DNA from: Ciona intestinalis
Taxonomy: Eukaryota; Chordata; Ascidiacea; Phlebobranchia; Cionidae
NCBI RefSeq assembly: GCF_000224145.3
Contig: NC_020169.2
Span: 4,112,957-4,176,956, forward strand
Length of the DNA: 64,000 bases
Direction: 5' to 3'
The notes under the pieces: generated by a model
Told to the model about the DNA's origin: nothing
Seen by the model: only the letters and a program-made list of their open reading frames with translations
Databases searched by the model: none
Made by a program: the position numbers and the translations under genes
Shown here: piece by piece, positions 25,061-36,690 of the stretch
How the letters are laid out: every line of letters begins with the position of its first letter
Position numbering within the stretch: position 1 is the first letter of the stretch

Positions 25061-26295
25061 TTCTCAAAAACAAAAATCTTGGTTTGTAACCTTGTCCTAG
25101 AGTAAGTAATCATATTTAAAACATTTATACGGCGAAACTCTTTCTTTTCTTGCAACAACAACATAATGTATTGTGTCTAAAGTTTAAACATTTAATTCCA
25201 CGCGTTTAATTATAACGACTTGGTAAACACACGTGGTTTTAGAAAATGCCAACTGTTCATTCACTACGCCACTAAACGACGCCCAAGAGGTACCTCGTGG
25301 TAGAGATTTCGCGGTTTGAACAGCTTTATAAAATTGGTGATTTTAACAGAACTACATACTTCTCAATTAAAAAAATGTAAAATTCAATTAAACCCAAATT
25401 TCCCCCAAAACATTCTTAACTTTTAACGTTGTTTAAGCTAAAGATACACAAAACACGTGATGTTTCCAGCGCTTTTGTTCCCGTTCTGTGTTGAGTTTTT
25501 GTGGTTTGTCGCTCGCTTTTATTGCCGCCAGCAGCGTAGAGTTGACTCTGTAACTAAAAACCTTGTTTTCTAGTTTGGCTTCTATTTTAAAAAAACAAAG
25601 TGTCGTTTCACCAAGTGAAAGCGCGCTATAGCTGAAACAATAGCAGTAACTCAACACCAGAGCAATTCAAGAGCCGCGAGTCCGAGTTGTAACTGTTGCG
25701 CAAAACAATCGCTTTCGCCTTCTTCGAGTTCTGTCCGCCTTTGACCGAAGTTGTCAAGCGTCGTAGTAACCATGTCGCAATGAACATTAGGCTAGGAAAT
25801 TTGAGCGGTACATGCCGGTTCAGGTTAGGTGTTCACAAAAGTACTTGCAATATGGAATACAAAAATACTGGTTTTCACGAAAAAAACTACTGCAAGTGAT
25901 ATTTTTAATGGTAATGAAAGTTTTTTTATAGAGAGTGTATGACATTTTTTGCATAAAAGTAATCAGCGTTCAGTGTACCTTTGCACCTGTGTTTTAAAAC
26001 CTATCGAATTAAAGGGTTTTTGTAATTTACCGCACAGAAAGTTCTTATGGGGGTGAAATTGCATTAACACCAGCGCTTTATTCTCTGAGGCGTTGTACGA
26101 AGACGTTGCTGCGTTTATCATTTTAACGTTTACTTGTAATTAGGTTAATGGATTGGACGGCGCGGGGTGTCTGTGGTGTCAATAGTCGACTGACCGCATG
26201 TTTTGTGTGAGTTTGCCAGCTAATGTAGATTATACAGTTCATATAGTTAAATTTTTACTACAGTACTATTACACAAGCAGGTATTCAAGCTAAGG

Positions 26296-26488
26296 TTAGT
26301 ACAGAATGGAGAGGATGAAACACATTTTTATTCTATTTTTGCTCTTCCCAATTGGTAGTAAACAAAGAACATTCAAAGGATTATAAAACTGAGATTTTTC
26401 ACGAGACACATTAACCGTTGTTAATTGTTAAAACACGATCAGGATATTTATGTTAAAGGTGTCCCGTCTTCCCCCAATCTGTTAAATT
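26296..26488 (-). mobile_element. MITE subfamily A, reverse
   Basis: The interior reads TTGGTAGTAAACAAAGAACA; the right end is GGTGTCCCGTCTTCCCCCAA. The left terminus is diverged. Confidence 0.8.
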
Positions 26489-27407
26489 TTTGATATGTCG
26501 TAGTAAAGGTTTAATTAAACGTACGTTGCATATGTGTAGCTGTTAGCGTTACCCTGCTGTCACATTTATTGTCGCTAATAAGGCGATTATTGTTGCGGGT
26601 CAATCGATATTTACGGGCAATTTGAAATTCAAATGTTTGCTAGGGGTGTTCGTGACGTCCGGTCCACTTTCGTCGGTGATTGGTTGTCGTGGTCACGTGT
26701 TTTACAGTTAAAGGGTCATTCAAGTAAAATCGATTAAGCCGCTACTTGAAGTGGTGACTACAGCAGGAGCGTCACGGACTTCACACTGTGTTAATTCCGC
26801 GGGCTTTCACAACTGTCTTCGCCAAAAATAGGCTCCGTTGTTTTTCCCAACCCCCGCAAAGGCTTATACAGTCTATTGAATTTGGCTCACTGACGTCATA
26901 GCGTAATTCATTTTAGGTATTATTGTCGCTTTTAAAAAAAAATGTTTGGATTTTCGTCACCAGACGATTTAAACTTTAAAGCGAATTTTTTAATTGTCAG
27001 CGTTTTGTATTCACAAACAATTATCAAAGCAATTTACTTCTGTGTTGAAATCGCTTTAGAGTGTTGGAATATGATCACTACCTAAAACAAGGCTGAAAGT
27101 GGTGTTGATTGCCTATTATAGGAAGTACATCTTGCTCGTAGAATCCAAAATAACTCCGGGGGCTTCTGTAAAAAAGGCTTCTAAGAAATAATTGTTTGTA
27201 TACCTTAACTGTAACCTAACCGCCCGTCAGCTTGTCGTAACGTACACGACAGGTGCTGAACAAAACACGACACTTGACGCTTTCCTAAACCTCGGCGAGC
27301 GGTAGAGTCTATCATATTGCATTGGATACAAACATGCAGGCCCACTTTCGGCAATTACAGTTTACAACAGTGAAAAATATAACTATACGAGTAACATTAT
27401 ACATATT

Positions 27408-27598
27408 TAGTAGGATGGGGAAAGATGGGAATCCTTTTTATTCTATTTTCTCGTTTTATTTGGTAGTAAACAAAGAAAATTCAAAAAATTATAAATCGTA
27501 TCTTTGCAACTTCCATAGACCGTTGTTGATTGTTTAAAAACGACAGGATTCTTGAATATTATGTGCTAAAGGTGTCCCGTCTTCCCCTACCCTACCTT
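27408..27598 (-). mobile_element. MITE subfamily A, reverse
   Basis: A full-length copy. The left terminus TAGTAGGATGGGGAAAGATG pairs with the right terminus GTCTTCCCCTACCCTAC. Confidence 0.88.
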
Positions 27599-29616
27599 AT
27601 ATAAAAGAACCATATAAAATCTGATCGTTTGGGATTAAAAGAATTAAGCGGCGCAAATACCGACTTTCGCAAACTGGCCATGCTTACCGGTCAAGCTACA
27701 TGCCCCAATAAGCATTACGAAATACGCTTATATGAGTTTCTAGGCATATATTGTACATAAACAAAAAACAGACATAAATATGTTTGAATGCGACCAAAAC
27801 TTTAAACACTTGCAAACAACATAATAACTTTGCCCGATAAATCCTTATTAAAATATAGGTATATTGTGCATATTTATTCAGTGCCGAATAAAGCTTTTAT
27901 AATGTGTTTAAAATAAAGTCAAATCGTGACCAAATGTCCTTCTCCAATTAGAAAACACCCCACCGTTCTTAAGAATATAGCGTTTGCATTCTCAGACTGT
28001 GTAACGGTTAATTATGATATCATAAACAGAGCTTAATGACACGAAACCGGCTATTATGACTTCATAATTCCCATATAAAGGTCCCATTTTCCACGCGAAC
28101 TCGACACCGAAACCCGCGTCCATACGCTGAAACACGTGACTGTGACGTAATTTGATTGTTTCAAAACTCGCCCGACCTGAAAAGTTCGCTTCATATTCTG
28201 ACCTTTGAGTGTCATTATTGCCATTGATAAGTATAATGTTATTTATCAAAAATATTGTACCAGCAGTAACATGAAACCAGACACACTCAGAGTCTGCTGT
28301 GATTGAAGTATAGATGCTGTACCGCCTACACATGGTATGTTTTAATCTACTTTTATAGTAACGTATTATAATGTAATGTGTACCACCTTGGTATTACATA
28401 CTTTTGCTGTAATTTAACGCAATCGTTTATACACCCAATCGATTGTAAATTCAAGTAAATTAATTCCGTTGGGACGAACACTGCGTTTATTTTCGCCTAA
28501 CATGATCAATCAACGCAGTCACCCCTGCTGATCACTTAAATGTATTGGATCGTCTGTTCATGCTCACAGCGCAGTTTAGTGTATATGCCGCAACAGATGG
28601 TAGCCGTTTCAGTCGGTTGTACGGCTCGCTGTATGAAATATTAATGCTCATTGTTTCATAACAATACCAGCTGAAGGGCAATGTAAGTTTAGTGAGCAGG
28701 TGAACATACTATGAAGAAATTCAGGAGTTCTGAACAGGTATGAGGCGTATAGTACACAAAGTTAAGGGCAATACAAAATTTCCTTGCCTCCAGTTTAAGT
28801 CAGGCACTCTATTGTTGTTACAGTCTGACTTGGTATTAATTTGCAAAATAAATTAGTTCTAAAAGCCCGTACCGGGTGGTAAAGACACGGTAATCCTATT
28901 CTATACAGCTTCGTCATTTTCCAGTTTCAAGCGTAATCGGCTTACGGCACGAGGCCGAATCCACGGTTGTCGAGGCCAGGTTTCTCAGCTGACCGGTTTT
29001 GCTGTCCGATGTTAATTTGGCGTACAGTTTTTGCTTTGTTGCTTTAATTTTGTTTGTGCAACGGTGTAATTTGTCGGTGAGAAAATGAGAGGTTATGCTA
29101 CATTAGCAATTTTACGTCTAGTTATCGGTTTACCAGTTTGGGCAAATTTACGAGCTTATGACGGTGTTTTAACCCGTGTTTAGCCATATATACCTCATAT
29201 ATAAGTCGGAGATTTTCAAAACAATAACTTAATACTGCTTACTGGTAAATGAAGTGTATTATACCGTATTTCTTTATTGCTAAGGGTAACATTTCGTATT
29301 ACAGCCATTTCTGAATCGACAACGTGGACGACCAGTATTCGTAATTAAGGGTCTTGTTATTTGTCTTTGAGTTAATACCGTTAATGGCGTACACGTTAGT
29401 GGTTTCATTATATTTTCTAATTTTCACCCTTAAAATCCATTAGAGGGATTTGCTTGTTTTCTTTGTGTTAGTATAGACGTATCGAAACTGAAAGTGGGCA
29501 ATGTAGAATAGTCGTAACTTATACAATATTGGTTACTGCACTGTAATATGTTTGTACCATATTTTTTTATTAAAAATAGGTCATTCAGTTTATTTTTAGG
29601 GGTTATTAGTTTACAG

Positions 29617-29812
29617 TATAGTAAGATGAGAAAGATGGGACACCTTTCATTCTATTTTCTCGTCCCATTTGGTAGTAAACAAAAAACAATCGAAGAATTA
29701 TAATACCGTATCCACGCGACTTCCATAAGGCGTTGTTAAAATGTTTAAAAAACGATTGAAATATTTAAATACTATGTGCCAAAGGTGTCCCATCGTCCCC
29801 CAGCCTACTATA
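29617..29812 (-). mobile_element. MITE subfamily A, reverse
   Basis: A full-length copy: AAAGATGGGACACCTTTCAT on the left and GGTGTCCCATCGTCCCCCAG on the right. Confidence 0.88.
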
Positions 29813-30060
29813 CAATGCACTGAAAAGTCAGCTTTCGATAGGTTTTTAGTCATAGATCATTGGTAAATGCTAGTAAATTATGTGCGTATGAACAGTAGGA
29901 TATATATACAGCTATTATAAGCTGTTAGCTTGTTTAACGCATCTATATAAGTCTAAAATTTCGACAATTTATCATTTTTCCTGTTGGATTACATGATTTA
30001 GATGCTGTTCTCTGAAAAAAGGCAAAATGTGGAGTAAGCTAAGCTTTTCTTATCTGAAAA

Positions 30061-32993
30061 ATGGATCGTACTGAAACCTCCACTTTACCACCCCCTATGA
30101 TTACTGATGACGTAGGATCTGGTGACGTCACTCAACCTTTTATACCATCTCGTACGTAACATTTCATATTTTTTACACTAACTTATTTTTAAAGCGTATA
30201 TTTTAAAAGTACTTAACTTCGTATAGGTAAGATAAAGCTTTAAACAAATTTATGTTCTAAGTTTGGACGTAACGTTTGTTATTTAACTATTTTACAGCTC
30301 CACCAAACGTCGGAGTCAACATTGTTATCGTCGTTGTAGTTGTTGTGCTAATAGTTCTGGCACTTGCTGCAATTGGATTGCGAATTTGGTAAGTCTAACC
30401 AGAAAACCTCCAGAAACTGCATTAATAACGTTAATAGTTCTAAGTAAGCATTATTCTACAAATCTACGATACTGTAGTAAAAGATGGATACCTTTATTCC
30501 GGTATTTCCTAAACTTTTTATTAAAGAAATAACATCGCGTTTTAAGTCATGTGGGCACGATTATACAGTTCTGTAAATATTCTTAGTTTACTACTAAACG
30601 TGACGATAAAAGATCATAATAACAAGTTCCATCTTACCCCAGCCAACTATAGTAGGGTTGAGGAGATGGGACACCTTTTCATTCTGTTTTCGCTTCTCAT
30701 TTTGTAGTAAACAAAGAACATTTAAACAATTATAAAACTGTATCCTCACGACTTACATGGACCGGTATTAACTGTTTAAAACACGATCAGAATATTTGGA
30801 TATTATGTGCTAAAGGTGTCCCATCTTTCCCCATTATACTATATATATGCTTTCGTCCGAGAAGCAAAAAGTTATTTTTCACAGGAACCGTGTTAGGAAG
30901 GCGAGTTATTCCCCAGATATGGTGCGAACCAACCGTGTGCGCTACCTATACAGGTGGCACTGATACCCACCATGCTAAACTATGTACCTGCCATGCATAA
31001 ACTTACCTATTCTGCCCCAGCCGCACAACAAAAGTAAAAAACCTCATCGTCACGCCATAAAAACGTCGAATCGACGTCAAACATTCATCCCAACAAAACA
31101 ATTATATACTCTATAAATGTCGCCATCACTTGTTTTTTAGTTGTTCTCGCGCTGGATTTTACCAGAAGATTTTGCATCAATCTTTAGAAATTGGACAAAA
31201 CTTTTATCATTTGCTAACTATAGTTCTATATTTGCAGGTACTTTAGAAGGCAGCATGGCCACTGGCCAATACCTTTTAAACGAGACCGCACGCCAAGCTC
31301 CCAACTGCGACCTTTTGGTGATAAATCCTATACCGCGAGGTGGCAGGGAAGATCAGGGAATACGCCGCCACTGACCTCAACGAAAACATCATCGCAGCGT
31401 TGTCCAGAAAAATCTGTGTTTTCGGTAACAGGTTCCATGCGTACACAAAAACCAAAGTTGCATTCCCCGCAAAAACAACTTGGTTCAACTACTAAGTTAA
31501 GTAGGAACGAGGTGACCGTCTCTGTAGAAAGCGGTTACTCAACTGAAGATGTACAACCGAAAAAGTTTGCCAGGTCAAAGTCGTGCGATTTTGGCGACGA
31601 AATTGGTGTGTATCAGGATAGGACGCTCCCCGCCACGCTTATGATGACGTCGGAGTCGAAATCGCGTCTTTTCGCAAAAGAGCAAGAAGCGCTGAAGCGT
31701 TCGAACTCCGCCACACTCCGGGATTCCGGAGGAAAATTGCGAAGCAGGAAGAGCTTGGCCGGTAATCCTGGAAGAAGACCGATTTCGGCGAACTTGCAAA
31801 AGTACAATGACTTTGCCGGTAACATGGGCATTCGCGGGATAGGGAAGTCCCCGAAGTCATCAGCACTGAGTAATAAGCCAAGTAACACTTCAGATTATGT
31901 GTCGGATTTTGACGGGAGCGTGTTAGATGGGAACCGTGGAAGGTTCAGGGCAAATGGGAACTATCTCCGACATATGGATCGGAGGAAACGAATTTCCGAC
32001 TGCGATTCCGCTATTAAGGAGCTCGCGATTGCAGATCCCAGGAACCTGACCAGTGTTAGTGTTGTACAAGCACTAAAGTTGAATATATCCACTGATGGAA
32101 TATTTAGAAACTACAGGGGTGGTGTTGTGATGAAGGAAGACGAGAGGACAGAGTCCCAACAGAACACGGTGAGAATTGGGAGCATGAGTGATCTCATCCA
32201 GGAAATGGAAGGAGAGGAAGAAGACGGGATGCAGAGCAGTGATACGGAGAGCATGACAGGATCATTCGATAGGACATCTTTTCGGAGCAGAAGACGCATG
32301 TACGACTCCGACGGTGGAAGCAGGGTCTTTGGCTCTACCTCGCGGCGAAGTAAAGCGAGAAAAAGTTCCGCCAAGCGACACTGTCGTCGTGCCCATAGCG
32401 ACGGTGGATGGGACTCTGGAGACTCAAAACGAAAACGACGAGTTTCAAGAAGTAGTGGAAATAACATTTCTTTTTCTAAACAAGTCGAAAAACATATCGA
32501 ATTGAATAAAATTCCGCAGAACCATGTTGCACACCCGGTGCACCATTCAGTGTCACTGAAGTCACCTATGGGTGGCACTGTCATAGAAATGCCAATCTAC
32601 GCCCAAGCTACTTGGGCTGGCCCCGGCAGCAGTCCCAAACGTCGTCATCGGCGACCCAAAAAATCAGCAAAAGCATCGAAAAATGCGACATCCGCACCAC
32701 CAAAGAAGAACCAGTCTCAACCAGTTCGACCCAGTTCTGCCCGGTCTCCACAAAAACACACAAAACGCAGCCGAAAGCTCAGCATAGGCGGCGGCGGCAA
32801 GTACGTATGCGAATACGGTACTTTACCCGTCGACCTTAGCAAACTGCCCAAGGAACTCGTCGCAAAACTCGGTGGCCAGCCGCATCGACTGCTAGAGCCC
32901 ATAGACCAGTTAAATTTCGATAAACTGTGTCGCCCTTTGCCTGCCCTGGGCGACCCGGATGGTCAAATGAGCGCCCGCAAACTCGTATCCCTG
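30061..32993 (+). CDS. Unrecognised single-pass membrane protein with long basic, Ser-rich tail (3' end in gap)
   Basis: Four exons in phase: 30061-30151, 30298-30388, 30885-30953 and 31238 to at least 32993. They encode at least 669 residues. The N-terminus is short and acidic/Thr-Pro-rich (MDRTETSTLPPPMITDDVGS). Residues about 36-60 form a strong membrane segment (VNIVIVVVVVVLIVLALAAI). A juxtamembrane basic stretch and a ~600-residue tail follow, rich in Ser, Arg and Lys, with clusters such as SRRRMYD, RRSKARKSSAKRHCRRAHSD and KRRHRRPKKSAKASK. A less disordered region, YVCEYGTLPVDLSKLPKELV, precedes the gap. No cleavable signal peptide is seen, so a type III topology or an upstream unseen exon is likely. 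The last exon is less AT-rich than the flanks and its long open frame makes coding status secure. I do not recognise a family; tail serines near basic residues could be kinase sites (inference). Confidence 0.8.
30469..30651 (+). mobile_element. MITE subfamily B, diverged
   Basis: An older copy in the intron after exon 2 of the membrane protein gene. It keeps GTAGTAAAAGATGGATACC at the left and TTCCATCTTACCCCAGCC at the right. It directly abuts the reverse subfamily A copy that follows. Confidence 0.7.
30648..30843 (-). mobile_element. MITE subfamily A, reverse
   Basis: A full-length copy: TAGTAGGGTTGAGGAGATGG on the left and GGTGTCCCATCTTTCCCCAT on the right. It ends about 40 bases before exon 3 of the membrane protein gene. 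Confidence 0.88.
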
Positions 32994-33118
32994 NNNNNNN
33001 NNNNNNNNNNNNNNNNNNNNNNNNNNNNNNNNNNNNNNNNNNNNNNNNNNNNNNNNNNNNNNNNNNNNNNNNNNNNNNNNNNNNNNNNNNNNNNNNNNNN
33101 NNNNNNNNNNNNNNNNNN
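32994..33118. other. Assembly gap (125 N)
   Basis: The gap cuts the last visible exon of the membrane protein gene and marks the left limit of the second Reeler duplication copy. Confidence 0.99.
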
Positions 33119-33276
33119 TCGGCTATATTTATTTTCCCTTAGTCACTGCCGCAATGCTCGCACAGCTGCCTCACCGTGAAGTACGGTATAAACCCATAAA
33201 TAACTCTACGATATAGATGCGTATATTTGTATGCCAAATACCCGTTACGAACTTTTAAAACATGATGGAATAATAT

Positions 33277-33468
33277 AGCACTGTAGGGTAAGATGCCGAT
33301 GGTACATTGTTAGCATCTACATCCCATATTCCCGATCGTGTATTAAACAAATAACAACACTCTTTTAGAGTCGCGGTTTATAATTCTGGAAATAAAGTCT
33401 TTGTTTATACTAAATGGGACAATAAAGGAGAGTAAAAACATAGTCCATCTTGCCCCACCCCACTATAT
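33277..33468 (+). mobile_element. MITE subfamily B
   Basis: The left terminus is CACTGTAGGGTAAGATGCCG and the right terminus is CCATCTTGCCCCACCCCACT. The interior has the subfamily B marker ACTCTTTTAGAGTCG. It is absent from duplication copy 1. Confidence 0.85.
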
Positions 33469-33653
33469 AGGGAAGATGGGACACCTTTAATACATAATAT
33501 CCAAATAGCCTGATCGTGTTTTAAAGAATTAACAACGGTCTGTGGAAGTCGTGAGGATACGGTTTTATAATTCATTGAATGTTCTTTGTTTACTACCAAA
33601 TGGGAAGAGAAAACTAAACGAAAAGGTGTCCCATCTTCCCCACCTTACTATAT
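33469..33653 (+). mobile_element. MITE subfamily A, forward (flipped relative to copy 1)
   Basis: It is joined directly to the preceding subfamily B element. Its interior shares private variants (ACCTTTAATACATAATATCC, TTAAAGAATTAACAACGGTC) with the reverse of 16094-16270, with about three mismatches. Confidence 0.88.
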
Positions 33654-34996
33654 AAATGCAGTAAAAAGTAAATAACTTGAATCGTAAATGCGTATCATTT
33701 TTATGCAAAATAACTGTTACGAGCCTTTAAACATGATTCAATCGGTTTATATGCTTAAATGTCAACATTGTTCGTGGCTTTGTATACACATCAATACGCA
33801 TCATGAGTGTTCATAACGTTACGTTGGCGGAAATAACAACTAAACAGGATGGGCCAAACGTCACACCAAAGCAACTTCTTGTTTATATTGTATTGACAGT
33901 GACTACGGAAACACTTCTATTTGTCATCGGTGCTTATAATATAGCCAGGGAGCTATTATAGAGCGACGGTGCATATTATTAGATTAGTTTTGCTGTGTTT
34001 GGTTTTATTTGAACAGTTGTTTTTTTACAGTTGGTGGATTTTAAATTCTGCAGTTTTGGTATTGTTTGAAAAAGTTTATAAATAGTCTACTACGTGAATT
34101 TTACTGTAGTATGGTTATACGTGTTTATAGTCACTTTGGAATTCAATGTGACTACAGTTAGGCGGGCTTATGCTTTTCCCAAGTCATCGCAGCGTGAAAC
34201 TTTGAAGTGATATATAAAACCTAAGCTCTTGTGAATGCTGCCTCAGTTGTGCGTCACTGGCAGTGCAAAACGGGGCGAGCGGTACTACACGTCATTCCTG
34301 TCTGTAGGCATTGAATGGGGTAAGTAGGCGTGTGACTAATGCATAAAATCCTGGATTGTTCCGTCGGTTGTATATAGTTAGCATAATAATAGCCGTTGTG
34401 TTTAAAATGCTAGTTAATGTTTGGTATATAACGTATAATAAGCAATAGTACGAGGCAAAAGCAAATTTGAATTTTTATATATAGTGTTCGTTGTTGTATT
34501 TACAAATCGCTTTGCGGTTTCGGATTTAGCCAGTGCTTTTACAAACATTTCTCTACGTTGGTTTCGTGTAGAAAAAGCCTCGATCAGTTGATTTTATTTT
34601 CCGGTTGAATAACCTACTTGAGAACTAGTTTGTGATCACATAAAGAATAGGCGCCAAGCCTAAAAATCGATTGAAGGACTTTGAACAAAAGTTGTTTGTA
34701 TTTTATTGTTTTGACAGTTGTTTATTTGTTGCTGTGTTGTTTAAAAGGTTTGTTAGAGCAATATGTTTATAAAAAGAAATCTGCAAACTTTTTTTTTATT
34801 TTGAGCTAGTGTTTAGGATAATTTTAAAACATGTTGCGAAAACGGATGCCTTTGTACAAAATGCTGTAGTTATAACCTGCACGGGTCCGGATCATGATAA
34901 AAATGTTTATCTAACATAGTGTCTTTATATCCCCATGTTGCATTTAGCGCTTTTTAGATATTTAAAACTTTGCAAAGAATTTCTAAACCCGATAAA

Positions 34997-36690
34997 ATGC
35001 AGAACAACTTATGGATTGCCATTTGTATAATTTGCACGTACCGAGAAGCGGTATATGCTTTGCCAGGCGGTGCGCCTACCGGCGCCTGTACCACTATGAT
35101 GCCACGGCACAACAATGGGGCTAACGGCTTTTTAGCAAGCCAGAGTTTGGCATCGTCTCCATACACTCTTATGGCAAGCAAGAGAAACTACAATTCAACT
35201 GAGGCCATAACAGGTTAGGTTATGCTGTGCATTTTATATTTTGTATATAAAACATCATATAGGTAGTTTATAATGCTATATAAATATCGTGCTATTTTGT
35301 AAAGAGTATACATATAGGCTGCACGGTGCTACATTGATTATATACTTGCGTGCGGAATGCATAAATCTATATGTATTGTTCAAGCACCTTCCGTCATTAT
35401 AGCAAAGGGCCTTTGTAGGTCCGTTTTATTCATCGCAACATTTACGTGATTTGGTTCTTAACGAAGAAAGAACAATCAGTAAAAATGTAGTAGTTCGGGG
35501 CATAGGCTAAATGAATCCATACTTTCATTCTCTTTTATCTTGCAAAACAAAGAAATATTACAGAATTATATAACCGGATCTCTACGACTCCAAAAGAGCA
35601 TTGTTAATAGTTAAAAATATGTGATTTTATGTGCTAATTAGTGGGGTCCCTGATCGTGTTTAAACAATTAACAACGGTCTATACGGGTCATGAAGCTACG
35701 GTTTTATAATTCTTTTGATGTTCTTTGTTAACTACCAAATGAGACGAGAAATTAGAATAAAAACGTGTCCCGTTTTCCCCCACTCTACTATCCTCATGTT
35801 AATCGATGAATCGTGTTTTTTAGTGTGGGTTGTTGACAGTAGGGCGAGCTCCGATCGCGGGTACAGAGGTTTGTTATTACAAGCTAGAAAAGTGAGCTCA
35901 AGTGCGCCAGTTGGAACTTGGATGAATGTTCCTGCTAACACAAAGTTGATAACATGCTCAGTAGCCAATGATGCGGTCACTCACAGTAATACGATGGTTA
36001 AAAATGAGAGCTCTGTTTACACCTGGAAAGCAGGAGGAAACCATGGAAATATTGAGTTTGTGTAAGTTCTAATACACATAGAACTGTGGGGTAACATGTA
36101 TAACGTTGGCAACAAAGTATATAGATATACAAGCTGTTATCAATGTTTTGTGGCTTATGGCATGTAGTATATAGTAAGGTAGGGGGAGACAGGACACCTT
36201 AAGCACATGACCTAAATATCCGGATTATGTTTTAAACAATTAACAACGGTCTATATAGGGTCTCGTGAAAATATGGTTTTATAATTCTTTGGTTGTTCAT
36301 AGTTTACTACCAAATGGGACAAGAAAATGGAATGAAATGAAGTCCCATCTTCTCCCACCCTATATTTCCTCATCGAGTCTTTACCTTAAACAACGCTCTG
36401 TTTTGTGAGGATACGGTGTAAATATTTTTTGTTTACCATTAGTTGGGACGGTAAAAGAGAATGAAAACGTTGACTATCTTACTTAACCTATGTTCTACAA
36501 ACATGAAATTTATTTGTCTAGCCTAACTGTTATTCGTGTTTTTTTTAGAATCACAACTGCCCAGTCAAGATCAACATTCTGGGTTCAACAGAAATCCGGA
36601 ATGTTAATGCACAGCTCTGCTAGCGTCAGCACTTCAACTACTTTTAGCTTGCTGTTTGGAATCTTGTGCATGGCTATATTTACAATGTAG
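34997..36690 (+). CDS. Reeler-domain protein, copy 2 (complete)
   Basis: Three exons, 34997-35213, 35824-36061 and 36549-36690, give an intact 198-residue frame. The start is ATG 34997, followed by a signal peptide ending near EAVYA. The Reeler domain runs from LPGGAPTGACTTMMPRH to about residue 165 (GNIEFVITTAQSRSTFWVQQ), with the typical GTW, TCS and GNIEF motifs. Exon 3 adds a Ser/Thr-rich spacer and a hydrophobic end (FSLLFGILCMAIFTM), which looks like a GPI-attachment or membrane tail. Reeler domains are known in reelin, FRRS1 and secreted defence proteins; this single-domain, membrane-tethered form is likely extracellular, and its ligand is unknown. It is adjacent to no functionally related gene except its own copy at 17604. 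Confidence 0.85.
35520..35793. mobile_element. Head-to-head pair of MITE fragments (B reverse, A forward)
   Basis: The counterpart of 18130-18404 in the first intron of Reeler copy 2, in the same orientation as there. Confidence 0.75.
36172..36372 (+). mobile_element. MITE subfamily A
   Basis: In the second intron of Reeler copy 2: TAGTAAGGTAGGGGGAGACA on the left and GTCCCATCTTCTCCCACCCT on the right. Confidence 0.88.
36373..36490 (+). mobile_element. MITE subfamily B, fragment
   Basis: A degenerate right half of subfamily B (AACAACGCTCTGTTTTGTGA, GGGACGGTAAAAGAGAATGA) directly after the subfamily A copy. Confidence 0.6.

Larger units (their letters stand above)
24010..30060. other. Gene-poor ~6-kb stretch with MITEs
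   Basis: No convincing exon was found. It contains MITEs at 24947, 26296, 27408 and 29617. Moderately GC-richer islands near 25230-25320, 25640-25810 and 26640-26840 have CRE-like TGACGTC/GACGTC motifs and may be regulatory, or 5' UTR exons of the membrane protein gene at 30061. This is a guess from composition only. Confidence 0.4.
33119..36260 (+). repeat. Direct duplication, copy 2 (Reeler locus)
   Basis: Near-identical and collinear with 15968-18860. The left part carries two MITEs (33277-33653) where copy 1 has only one, inverted, MITE. The duplicated block starts at the edge of a gap, and its right limit is hidden by the gap in copy 1. Confidence 0.9.

Noticed and set aside
27992-28333. 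Minus-strand open frame of 113 codons in the gene-poor region
   Set aside because: No recognisable motif, no neighbouring exon and no good splice sites; open by chance is the simpler view.
31575-32902. Several overlapping minus-strand and alternate-frame open frames
   Set aside because: They shadow the long plus-strand exon of the membrane protein, which has the consistent splice phase and membrane segment.
36490-36548. Upstream ATG extension of the last Reeler exon
   Set aside because: The bases before the acceptor TTTTTTAG at 36548 are intron; phase with exon 2 requires the exon to start at 36549.
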